Notes: generated from the sequence alone by a model not told the origin. A stretch of 11,270 nucleotides of DNA from Cephalothrix spiralis (GCA_032353305.1 JAUCNG010377371.1:1-11270); one strand, 5' to 3'; positions 1-8,700 are shown, counted from the first letter of the stretch. Program-made: numbers and translations.

Positions 1-238
1 TTACAATTTGGAATGAATTTGTTAACGATTTGTCAGAATTGGACAATCGCTATTAATTATCGCTATTTTGATGTATAGAAAAGGCCTAGGCCAGGTAGCC
101 TAACAGCTAGAGTAAGCAAAAGAGAGAAAAATGATTACATGAGTTTGACCAGTAATTAATTAATGTCTAAAAACAAGGGAATGGGTGGGGCCTCCGTACC
201 TGAGGGTAGGCCTTGCTTTTTCTTGTTTCTAACCTCAG
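1..238. other. Flanking non-coding DNA, candidate intron end
   Basis: No open frame is supported here. The stretch is AT-rich with a few GC-rich patches, including a 10-base palindrome GGCCTAGGCC near base 85. Its right end is a long pyrimidine run ending in CTCAG at 238, which reads as a plus-strand 3' splice site. The whole stretch could therefore be the end of an intron of a plus-strand gene. Confidence 0.4.
213..238 (+). promoter_or_regulatory. Candidate 3' splice acceptor
   Basis: A run made mostly of T and C (CTTTTTCTTGTTTCTAACCTC) leads into the AG at 237-238. This is a textbook polypyrimidine tract and acceptor. It sits 75 bases before a Kozak-grade ATG at 314, so the first coding exon would carry a short 5' untranslated part. 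Whether it is used cannot be told from one sequence. Confidence 0.45.
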
Positions 239-313
239 AACGCTACATGTGATCAAAGGATCAAGGTATAATTTTATTTGAAAAAGAGGAGGATCAATAT
301 TTTTAAATTTACA

Positions 314-651
314 ATGGAAAACGGAGATATCGGGCACTGGAACCAGGAGGGTTACCTATTACCCGGGCCAGTGTCCCGTGAAGTGTCCCCCCGTAGGAAC
401 GGAAATTCGCCGAATAGCATGCCTTCATTGGAAGACATTCCAGTAGAGGACCCGTGCATACATAAGGTGGAGGCTGACAGCCTCTTGATCAAAAATTTGC
501 TCCTGGAAAGGAGGAACCTTGTGTTAGAAGGAAAAGCCATGTTAGAGGCCCAAGCCAAGGAGGCGCTGCAACGCGAGCTAGAAGTTATGCGGGCGAGGCT
601 GAACGATCACGTGGGTGTTCGCCACGGTATTGGCCACGGCCGTCCACTAAG
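314..651 (+). CDS. Partial unknown protein, candidate host coding exon
   Basis: I do not recognise this protein. The ATG at 314 has A at -3 and G at +4, and an in-frame stop at 269 blocks any start further upstream within the exon. The frame stays open for 112 codons plus two bases up to 651, where AAG|GTAAGC gives a consensus splice donor. Unspliced, it would stop at 653-655. Base composition is clearly richer in G+C than the DNA on both sides, as expected for coding sequence. The first 55 or so residues are polar and rich in Gly, Pro and acidic residues. The next 45 are Leu/Glu/Arg-rich and look like an amphipathic helix or coiled coil, and the end is His/Gly/Arg-rich. It has no membrane segment and no catalytic motif. 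It may be the first coding exon of a host gene, or a gag-like N-terminus of another element, since an acidic start followed by a Leu-rich coil is also common there. Confidence 0.45.
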
Positions 652-657
652 GTAAGC
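649..657 (+). promoter_or_regulatory. Candidate 5' splice donor
   Basis: The sequence AAG|GTAAGC matches the eukaryotic donor consensus closely. It lies at the exact end of the open frame, since the unspliced frame stops inside the donor (TAA at 653-655). That coincidence supports the exon reading. Splicing here would leave two bases of a split codon. Confidence 0.45.
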
Positions 658-1560
658 CTAAATTTAATTGTAAAGTATTGTATTATTATTTCCCTAACTT
701 AAAAAAACCAAAGGTAAAAACGCTGAAGGTCGTATTTTAATGAAACAAGTTTTTTGCGACAATTATTATTTGAAGTTGACTTATCCTTACTGAGATATGA
801 ATAAATGCATAACTATTGCTTACTGCCTTAGTTACCTAGTGACTGTAAAAACGTAAACAAAGGAAATCGTTATATTATATACGGTAAAATGTATCGTTCT
901 AAAGTTTTGAACTGAATTACGCTATACAATTTTGTTTTGATTGATGCCCATCAATTTCCATAAACCTTTTTAACTTTTATTTAGTTATTGTGGTAATTTA
1001 CTAACTTCAGTTAATTACTGATTTCCTCTGTTTGAAAATGATTACAGTCTATTGTTCTAATGTTTTCAATATACCTAATTAACATAAACATGGCGGCCTA
1101 CCGGGATCTGGGAACAAAGGATTGAACCATTTAATGCTAGTTATGAGTGAACTGATAGTTGCAGGGAATTCTGATCAATACTTTACTATTTATATACATA
1201 TGTGGGGTATAGGATGTCAGGTGGTATATGGTTTTTGTTAACAGAATTACGATCAGAATCTAAATCTAAATGTATTACTGCGTGGAACCGATCTGATCTC
1301 CTTATTTGGCAACCGTACTTGGAGGCAAAAAAAAGGGAGGGTGCGGGGTATTACGAAGTATTATCTTATTATTATTATATATATTTACAATATTTAATTA
1401 TTGAAGTAACCGAAAAAGGAATTTATTATTTAAATAATCTATTAAAATAGAATTTTTGTACTTAATTTATTTTGTGGTATTTTTGATTAACGTTTGGTTT
1501 TATTATTTTTCAGCTTCCATCGGTGTCAAAATATGCACTTCCACTAAGATTTTGTTCATC
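652..1560. other. AT-rich non-coding DNA
   Basis: No gene is supported in these 900 bases. Short open frames, such as one around 1202-1450 without an ATG start, follow from low-complexity runs of T and A (for example TTATTATTATT near 1370). One GC-rich island at about 1088-1115 contains ATGGCGGCC followed by a frame of only 11 codons. A good plus-strand acceptor (TATTATTTTTCAG, ending at 1513) is present. If the exon at 314-651 is spliced to it, the frame closes after 11 codons at 1545-1547. The stretch is best read as intron or intergenic DNA. Confidence 0.45.
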
Positions 1561-1646
1561 TGTTAATTAAGACATTTTTCATACTTCCTTCATGACTTTT
1601 TTTTCGGTTTTTATGTCTAAAAAAATTATTTATCACAGGTCAAAAT

Positions 1647-1652
1647 TTTATT
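1647..1652 (-). terminator. Candidate LTR poly(A) signal
   Basis: AATAAA on the minus strand, about 240 bases downstream of the TATA box in the candidate LTR. This is where the R/U5 boundary would be expected. AATAAA is common by chance in DNA this AT-rich, and others occur at 2455-2460 and 2571-2576. Confidence 0.3.
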
Positions 1653-1893
1653 AAAGTTAATATCGATTCTTACATTAGCAGTTGTATTTTGTTTATACCT
1701 TAACGTAGGAAATCATGAGGATAAATTACTTTGGAAATCACAGCAAGTTATCGTCCTGTCATATGTTCGGTGTATGACGGAGATATTATATAAATACAGA
1801 AAAAGTAATAACACTGCACTCAATTTTTGATACCCCTTGGTATCCAATGATGTTTCATTGTTTTAAGCTCAAGACTCGTATGTTCACTGTACG

Positions 1894-1902
1894 TTTTTTA
1901 TA
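1894..1902 (-). promoter_or_regulatory. Candidate TATA box of the LTR promoter
   Basis: TATAAAAAA on the minus strand, downstream of the repeat array in the candidate U3. Transcription would start around 1865-1880, and an ACAGTG sequence close to the box might act as an initiator. The call rests on motif and position only. Confidence 0.35.
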
Positions 1903-1935
1903 TCTTATATACTTAAAATATTGTCATAGTAGGAT

Positions 1936-2073
1936 CACACATTATCACTTCAAACTTAAAAACACACATTTTGTCACTTCAAACTGCAAATTGTGACTTT
2001 AAAAACACACATTTTGTCACTTTAAAATCAGCGTTGTCACTTTAAAAACAGCATTGTCACATTAAAAACAGCA
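1936..2073. repeat. Degenerate tandem repeat array in the candidate U3
   Basis: Successive copies share the core TTGTCACTTTAAAAACA. The last two (2034-2053 and 2054-2073) are 20 bases each and differ at one base. Further left are a 21-base copy beginning TTGTGACTTTAAAA (1991-2011) and a slightly longer one (from 2012). Two copies of about 27 bases that start CACACATT (from 1936 and from 1963) lie at the far left. Copies diverge toward the left. Directly repeated elements upstream of a TATA box resemble the enhancer repeats of retroviral U3 regions or the protein-binding repeats of gypsy-type elements. A regulatory role is inference. Confidence 0.75.
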
Positions 2074-2106
2074 CATCAAACTTTTTACATAATTTTTCTT
2101 GCAAGA

Positions 2107-2114
2107 TGACGTCA
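2107..2114. promoter_or_regulatory. CRE palindrome TGACGTCA
   Basis: A perfect 8-base cAMP-response element, the binding site of CREB/ATF-type bZIP factors. It lies 33 bases upstream (in minus-strand sense) of the repeat array and about 205 bases upstream of the TATA box. CRE sites are common in retroviral U3 promoters. The same 8-mer also occurs near 6820 inside pol, where it is coding, so the match alone is not proof of function. Confidence 0.35.
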
Positions 2115-2195
2115 TCATCAATTGTTTTGGAACATTTTTATCAATATTTCCTAAATCACATTTCTAAACTAAGTCCATATAAATTTGTAACAACA

Positions 2196-2207
2196 TTTTT
2201 CTACTTC
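2196..2207 (-). other. Candidate polypurine tract
   Basis: GAAGTAGAAAAA on the minus strand, directly before TGTTGTTAC. It would prime plus-strand DNA synthesis during reverse transcription. One T breaks the purine run, and other A-rich tracts exist nearby, so this is the best of several weak candidates. Confidence 0.35.
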
Positions 2208-2603
2208 AACAATTCTCATTATCTCATTTTAACTCGTCCATAATACATATTTTTAACTAACTTATTTTTGCCATAACTCAAATAAAGAAATCACAATATA
2301 AAATATGAAAGTAAATGGTACCTTGATATAGAATTGCATCATTGGCACCAAAGATGGAAATCGCTTCAAATTGTCAGGAATGGTTTTGGAATTTTAAGAA
2401 AATTTATGCCTAGGATTCGAAAATTTAAAAAGTAGGTAAGTGTAAAATTATCGCTTTATTATTCCTAACTGTCAATATTGTAGTATATGGCCATATTACT
2501 GAGTTAGCTTATTCAACCCAGCTTACAAAATTAACTTCGAAAATGATCGTTAACCCTTTGACATATCATATTTATTCACTGTCTGCCGGTGTTGTTATTG
2601 TAT
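2208..2603 (-). other. Untranslated region between env and the LTR
   Basis: About 400 AT-rich bases after the env stop with no supported gene. Minus-strand AATAAA signals occur at 2571-2576, only 28 bases after the stop, and at 2455-2460. Either could end an env transcript early. A perfect plus-strand splice donor TAG|GTAAGT lies at 2433-2441, antisense to the element. AAAGGG at 2556-2561 is an alternative, shorter polypurine tract. Confidence 0.5.
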
Positions 2604-5501
2604 TTAGACAGAACTGAAATTGTCAGTTGTAAAACTGTCTAATTTCAAATTATCCATAATATCTGCCATTTCAAAAGCGACAGTGTTTGAATCACCTGTT
2701 GTATTGAGAGATCGGGCCCCATTGTCCATTGAATCGTTAGGAGATGCCTCACTTCCGTAGAATTTTACAGGTAAGATTATGTTGTTGAGGACTACAAAGA
2801 GTTCTGATTTTATTGGTCGCAAAGCAAGATTACGATAAATCTTGTTGCATGGGCTAAAAAGAAACATATTAGGGTTTAGTTCCTTTTTAAATTCCTCAAT
2901 ATTTTCAAAATTTACCTGAATATTCAAAAAGAGGCCAAAAAGGAATCGTGCCTTGACCTTTAATAGAGGGTTTGGGCGGCTTTTTGCCATATTGTAACTT
3001 TCAAAGGACATGTGACCGAGACAGACAGTGAGTGTTTGTGTATTTATTGAGTTATGTATTCTTAAATTGACCTGAACGGCCTTGGAACATGTTGCTAATC
3101 GAAAATATTTATGATATAAACCTTTAAAATACAGCAACCACAAGTCTTGGAGAATCATACGTAATATGATATACCCAATGAATATATATACATACAAAAT
3201 CATATCTGTCCATTTCATAAAGTAATCGAAGGGTACAGTTTTCCCTTCTTGTTCTATATCTTGGATTGGTTTAAGGGAGAAAATTGTGTCATTGCTTACT
3301 AATTGAAATGCATTAAAGGACACTGCTTGTGTGGAGGGTAGAGTAGCCGTGAAAATTCTAAATGCCGCATAAAGTGCTCGAACCTTAAAAAGGAGGTATA
3401 GTTCAAGAATCAATATTATCAAAATAAACAACCAACTAATTAATTTGTACCAGCTAAAACCTGTTGCTTTGAAAAGACTAAAGTCAAAGTTAAGAATTTT
3501 GTCATTAGATTCGGGGTCAAAGGTTATACTTTTTACTTTTTGCACAAGAGCCAATAGGTCATATTCTCTTTGAGAATCCAAAAGCGGATTATTTTGGTTA
3601 GAGTTTTCATTCAAAACTTTTTGCATTATTTTAAAACCTGGAATTTCAAAGGTAGGGGGTCGGGTTAGTGGTTTTGCCAAGGCTTGAGCCTGATTACTTA
3701 ATTCGTTGTAATCCATATAAGCCGAAAATATTAGATTATTGAGATAAAATGTCTTAAGAATTTCGTTTTCATTATCTATACAGTTAGAAATGCTTGGCGC
3801 AATATAGAAATATTTAGATTCTAATGAAATTTCACATGGCATTTGGATTATGCAAAGCGAACAAGAAGCTATAGACTTTCCTATGCCTGTTCGCGTGTTA
3901 ATTTGTCGCCAATGTCTTTCTTTTTCTGAATTGAGGTCAATTAAAGAGATGAGGTAGCTATTATCTGGTAAAGGTAATGTAAATGGGTCTATGACCTTTT
4001 TTTGAACCGATATGCTAGTACATAACTTTTTTGTGTTTGTCAGGGATCCGGTAAAAACGGCCAGATCACATGTGGCGACTGAAATAGCCTGAATACCGAG
4101 GTGGGCTTGACAAGTTATCAAATTAGCCTTATCATTACACGTTTGATAAATGTCACGTGTCATTAGAAAATAATAATTGTATTCATGACTCAAGGCGATG
4201 TACGGTTTTAATCCTGAAATTTTAGTTGTAATGGCCGTCGTGTGGTTGAGCGGAACGTCGAAGGTCAGAACTTTATATAAGGTAAAATGGGAAATTATAT
4301 ATTCCACCGGAATCTCCATTGTGACAAAAAGGAATTTGTCATTACGTCTATAGGTAGTTTTTGCCAAATTATAGAAATAATTCACATGCTTAAAGGGTAG
4401 GACAAAATTTTTAAAGTTATTTTTAAGTTTAGTGTCTAGAGCTTCGATTGTTCGTTCCAAAATGCGGGGTCCAATTAAATGAGGGGACAATCGACCGTGG
4501 GAAAGTTGTTGGAGACCATTATAATAAGCTTGAAACTTATGTTTAATAATTTCATATGTATTTTTATATAATTCCAAAGTCTGAACTAAAATAATAAACG
4601 TTGTGACCGCATGATGTGTACTGTCTGTGAGGTCTCTTAATTCTGCGTAATTTGACCTCAATTCGTGAGTGTCATTCATTAAATTGTATATGTAATCGAA
4701 AGCCTGATCCATTTTTTGTGAACTTAAGTCCATATATGTCGTAAATGCTTCCGTAACATTGGAAATAATTACCCTATCTTTTTGAACTTGTCGTGACAAT
4801 TCGCCGACATGTGTCGCTAAGATTTGAAGATTGTCCGAACTGGCCGTACCAAAAATCATATGAAAGGTGTCTCTTAAGCCATCAAATATATTGCGCTTAA
4901 TTCGACCTACCTCTGAGGTGGGGGGTAAGGTAGAAAAGTCGTGCCTAAAGCGGGATTCTGAGTTTTTGATTTTTGCCGTTTTTGCCTTGTAGTATAAAAA
5001 TTGAAACTTAGTATTTGTATATTTGATTTCAGAAATTTCGAGGTCTGGTGTTCGTTTTGTGCGCGCTGAGCTACGATTGGTTGGGATGTCTGCTAGAAAT
5101 GAAGGTAAATATGCTTCAATTTTTTCACCGATATCATTTAGATAATCTGAATCATTCGAAATTTTATAATTTATTTGAGAAATTAAACTTTGAAGGAGGG
5201 AACAATAAAGTCCATTAAATTCTGTAAAATTTTCTGAGGTTATTGGTGTACAGTTGAGATCGGGTAAAAGGTCAAAATGCAATAATTGTTTGTCTAACAA
5301 GTCTAAGGCAAAAGAATGATGAAAATATTCACTTGTTGCAGAAATCACTCCGAGTTTAATGTAGGCGGCTCCTAAATTTGGGCGCACTATCACTGACTTG
5401 TGTGTATCGACTATTTCCGCTATCTTCCCAAAGGTTCCTTGACACAGAATTAGACAGCAACCCAAATACAAAAGCCATACAACTGCAAAAAGAATTTTCA
5501 A
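2604..5501 (-). CDS. env: Env: baculovirus F-like class I fusion glycoprotein
   Basis: This 965-residue frame has the layout of a class I fusion protein. A hydrophobic signal peptide covers about residues 3-21. Potential N-glycosylation sites include N91, N116, N142, N248, N276 and N419. Furin-type motifs RTKR (147-150) and RIKR (200-203) follow. The segment 204-222 after the second is hydrophobic with an FG pair near its end, like the fusion peptide of baculovirus F and insect errantivirus Env. Helical heptad-type sequence covers about 223-330. A cysteine-rich region (C455, C464, C478, C494, C547, C550, C556, C574) precedes a transmembrane anchor at about 684-705. The next 260 residues hold a second hydrophobic segment (about 766-784) and a C-terminal part I do not recognise, much longer than a usual Env tail. 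The frame's first codon is TTG. It is open from 5528 with no ATG near the start, so the initiator probably comes from a spliced leader. Its role would be entry into cells. The family call rests on layout and pattern. Confidence 0.85.
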   Translation of the reverse strand: MKILFAVVWLLYLGCCLILCQGTFGKIAEIVDTHKSVIVRPNLGAAYIKLGVISATSEYFHHSFALDLLDKQLLHFDLLPDLNCTPITSENFTEFNGLYCSLLQSLISQINYKISNDSDYLNDIGEKIEAYLPSFLADIPTNRSSARTKRTPDLEISEIKYTNTKFQFLYYKAKTAKIKNSESRFRHDFSTLPPTSEVGRIKRNIFDGLRDTFHMIFGTASSDNLQILATHVGELSRQVQKDRVIISNVTEAFTTYMDLSSQKMDQAFDYIYNLMNDTHELRSNYAELRDLTDSTHHAVTTFIILVQTLELYKNTYEIIKHKFQAYYNGLQQLSHGRLSPHLIGPRILERTIEALDTKLKNNFKNFVLPFKHVNYFYNLAKTTYRRNDKFLFVTMEIPVEYIISHFTLYKVLTFDVPLNHTTAITTKISGLKPYIALSHEYNYYFLMTRDIYQTCNDKANLITCQAHLGIQAISVATCDLAVFTGSLTNTKKLCTSISVQKKVIDPFTLPLPDNSYLISLIDLNSEKERHWRQINTRTGIGKSIASCSLCIIQMPCEISLESKYFYIAPSISNCIDNENEILKTFYLNNLIFSAYMDYNELSNQAQALAKPLTRPPTFEIPGFKIMQKVLNENSNQNNPLLDSQREYDLLALVQKVKSITFDPESNDKILNFDFSLFKATGFSWYKLISWLFILIILILELYLLFKVRALYAAFRIFTATLPSTQAVSFNAFQLVSNDTIFSLKPIQDIEQEGKTVPFDYFMKWTDMILYVYIFIGYIILRMILQDLWLLYFKGLYHKYFRLATCSKAVQVNLRIHNSINTQTLTVCLGHMSFESYNMAKSRPNPLLKVKARFLFGLFLNIQVNFENIEEFKKELNPNMFLFSPCNKIYRNLALRPIKSELFVVLNNIILPVKFYGSEASPNDSMDNGARSLNTTGDSNTVAFEMADIMDNLKLDSFTTDNFSSV
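5483..5494 (-). promoter_or_regulatory. Candidate splice acceptor for env mRNA
   Basis: TTCTTTTTGCAG on the minus strand is a compact polypyrimidine tract with CAG. It lies at codons 3-7 of the env frame, so splicing here would join an upstream exon within the signal peptide and keep the hydrophobic stretch from residue 8 on. A second AG (TTAG, exon from 5512) also enters the open frame. A third (ATACAG at 5537-5542) would meet a stop at 5529-5531. No donor can be assigned from the 43 leader bases in view. The 218 bases between pol and env hold nothing else that I can support. Confidence 0.4.
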
Positions 5502-5719
5502 CGTGTGAATTCCTAATTGCTTATAATGTTATTTTTCTGTATAACGAGGTGGGTGTTGCAGGTATAAACAACTGCTAGGGAGCTTGAAGGTGAAGGTCTA
5601 TTAGTAACTACCTACATCGATTGAACTTTAGATAACATTGAAAATTCGATTTTCTGTCTAAATGCTATCAAGACTGGAATTTCCGATACAGGATATATAA
5701 CTTGCGAAATGTTAACATT

Positions 5720-8700
5720 TTATACTCTGCGTTTTCGCTTTTTCGAAGTAGGGTGTTGTATATGATAATCCTGAATCGCCTTCTTATCTTCAATGTTTTT
5801 CGAAAATTCCCAACTCTTTTCCCCTGTACTCCAGTGTACTAAATATTGGGGTTGCCCCTTATATCTCCTAAATTTTAGTAACTCCTTAAAGGTATAGATA
5901 TCCGAAGTTTTGGGAGGGTCTGCAGTGGTTAATTGTTTATTTCTAGCTTTCTGGGTAATTTTTGTGTTTAAGTTTCGTGGTAAACCTTGGGAGACCTGTT
6001 TTGCAAAATTACTTTCGGGGATAATATCATCAGGAATAGGATCGGTGTCAAGGGTATCTTCGAATTTTTCGGAAGATAAATCTATTTTTGGCTTCTGAAC
6101 TGGGTCATAGACCTTCCGAAGTCTATTTTGATGAATTAATTGGGAAACTGCTTTTAGGTCCCTAGTTTGGATGCGCGCCGTTCCATTTTGGTTAATTTGA
6201 GTGACCATAAAAATACCGGTCCAGGGATTTTGTAATTTCCGGCAGTTATTGCCATCTACTTTTGGGTGGAATAACCAAACAAGGTCCCCGACTTGTATAT
6301 GTTGATCTTTTTCGCGGTATTTTTCGTCATATACCCGTTTCATACGCTCTCTTGCTTCCTTCGCGTTTTCTAATGCATTTTGGCGCATAAAAAATAACCT
6401 TTCGACTAATGAGGTATAAAACTGTTGGTGACTCTTATTTTTGAGGACCCCCTGTTGCGGAATAAGGTGGTCGAGAGATAAAAAAGGAGGGCGCCCGAAA
6501 ACTAATTCAAACGCGGAATATTTAGTGGATTGAGAACAATAACCAGTATTTATTGAGAAAACTGCGGGCTGTAAAAAGGTGTCCCAGTTTAGATTAGAAT
6601 GCAAATGTACCAGTTTTCTCAAAATGCGACTTATGTCCAGGTTCTTGCGCTCTGTACAACTATTTGCCATCGCATGAAAGGGCGTTACGTGCCTAATACG
6701 CGCATTTAAGGCTGTCATGACATTTTTAGTCAGAAGGGAACAATAGTTACTCCCATTATCACAAATAATCGTTCGAAAGTCACCAAAAATACAATAGACA
6801 TGATTGAAAATGAAGTCACTGATGACGTCAGAGGTGGTGCTTGGCAACGCCGCCGCCACCAGATAAGAGGAAAATGAATCAACCATGGTTATTATATATT
6901 TATTTTTAGAGTCTGTTGTGGAAAGTGGGCCCAAAATATCTGTATGCCAAGTAGAAAATATCGTAGGGGGTGCAATTGGATGGAGGGGGGCCCGATTCGA
7001 TTCCTTTCTAGTAGAATGTTGCTGGCATACGAGGCATGCCTTGACAAATTGGGCCACCGAGTGAAATAAATTGGGCCAATAGAAGCGAGAATGAATCTTT
7101 TCAAAGGTTCGTATAGTTCCCGCGTGCGCTGCAAGCATTGAATGATGTGCCTCCTGCAAAATACTAGTTTGCAAATTATTAGGGACAACGACACATTTAC
7201 ATAGCTCCTTTTGTCTACCCCTGTTAACGAAGGTAAGGTGCATTAACACTTGGTCATCATTAATGTAAAATTGGTCTGAAGAAAGGACGATTTTTCTTGC
7301 CAATTTTTCATTATCTGGTAATTTTCCATTTTTAAGGTATTCTATTATTGCTTTAGCATAGGGGTCCATGTTCTGTTCTTTCTGAATATTCACAAGTACT
7401 TTGGAGACTGGAGGGGGGTCAAGGGTCATTATTTCCGAAGGCTTACTTCTCTCATCCGTATATACGAGCTCGTCTGGGTATTTGCTGCGTGACAAGTAAT
7501 CTGCGACGACATTTTCGCGTCCGGGGATATGTTGAATGGAGAATTCATAGGAATTAATATAATTACGCCATCTTATCATGACGTGAGGTAAATCTTCATT
7601 TTTTGAAGTTTTAAGAATCCAGACTAAGGGTCTGTTATCAGTGTGTATGACAAATTTATTATTAAAGAGATAAAAGCGGAGCTTTTTCAATGCAAAAACA
7701 ATAGCCAGTAATTCTCTCCCACTTGCTGAATAATTAATTTCGGAGGCGCTCAACATCCTCCCCCCAAAATAAATTGCATAAAATTTTCCATTAGGATCGC
7801 GCTGATGGAGTGCCATACCAATGCAGTCCTTTGACGCATCCGTAAAAAGGTGGAACTCGCGGGACCAATCAGGTAAACGAACTATAGGACATGAAATGAG
7901 TGCATGCTTTAATTTATCAAAACTAGATTGGCATAATGGCGTCCAATTCCATTTAGTATTTTTCTTAAGGAGGTTAGTCAATGGTGACGCTATTTTTGCG
8001 AAGTCTTTGATGAACGACCTGTAAAACTGAGCCATGCCTAGAAACTGGCGAGTTTGATGGACTGATGTAGGGGGCCTTTGTGATTTTATAGCCTGTATTT
8101 TGTCGTCTGTTATTGTAAGGCCTTGAGCCGATAATTCATATCCTAAAAAGCGGACGCGTTTTTGGGCAAATTTGCATTTCTTTGGATTAAGAGTCATTGA
8201 GACCCTTCTTAACCTAATAAAGGCTTGTTCAAGATGAAGGATATGCGAGTCCCAATCATTTGAATGTATAATTGCATCATCCATATAGAGTAATATATGA
8301 TCGAGCCCTTCGAAACACGCTTTCGCGCTAGCGGTGAACAACCCGGGGCTAATAGAGAGCCCCTGGGGCACTCTGCTGAAGGTATAGCTGCCTAAAAAGC
8401 ATGTAAAAGCGAGCTTATATTGACTTTTGATATTGACAGGAATTTGGAAAAAACCGTTAGACAAATCAACGACTGAGTACAATGAACTTTGACCTTGACC
8501 GACCAAGCTAAAAATTTCCGTAATATTGTCAATTGCGAATTTTAATGGCTTTAATTTTGCATTTAATAAACGGTAATCAATTATTAGACGATAATTATCA
8601 TATAGACCTTTTTCATTCTTTGTCCCTTTGGGAATCAACAGAGCGGGCGCACTATAAGAAGACATAACCTTAGTAATAACACCCATCCTCTCATATTTAT

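Larger units (their letters stand above)
1561..2195 (-). repeat. Candidate 3' LTR
   Basis: This is an inference. Reading the minus strand after env, a purine-rich tract is followed at 2195 by TGTTGTTAC, a typical LTR start. An end of the form TTAATTAACA is found at 1561, giving TGTT...AACA terminal inverted repeats and a length of 635 bases. Inside, in the right order for U3-R-U5, are a CRE palindrome (2107-2114), a repeat array (1936-2073), a TATA box (1894-1902) and an AATAAA (1647-1652). There is no second copy in the window to confirm the edges. Other TG or CA positions nearby could serve, and a shorter purine tract AAAGGG at 2556-2561 gives a rival U3 start. Confidence 0.4.

Noticed and set aside
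1202-1450. Open frame of 82 codons on the plus strand
   Set aside because: It starts with GTG, runs through TTATTATT low-complexity DNA, and shows no domain-like or coding composition.
1936-2073. CRISPR-like array
   Set aside because: The repeats abut one another without unique spacers and lie in eukaryotic DNA. They are ordinary tandem repeats.
2556-2561. AAAGGG on the minus strand as the polypurine tract
   Set aside because: It is short, and the sequence after it does not begin with TG. It is kept only as an alternative to the tract at 2196-2207.
1-2600. GTTAACGA near base 21 and its inverse near 2550 as ends of one long LTR
   Set aside because: Only 8 bases are shared, built around the common palindrome GTTAAC. 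An LTR of 2.5 kb containing a foreign exon is unlikely.
5378-5578. Plus-strand frame across the env start
   Set aside because: It is antisense to the signal-peptide region, has no supporting features, and is explained by env.
6892-7194. Minus-strand frame inside the integrase region
   Set aside because: It overlaps the integrase zinc finger and core in another frame and shows no motifs.
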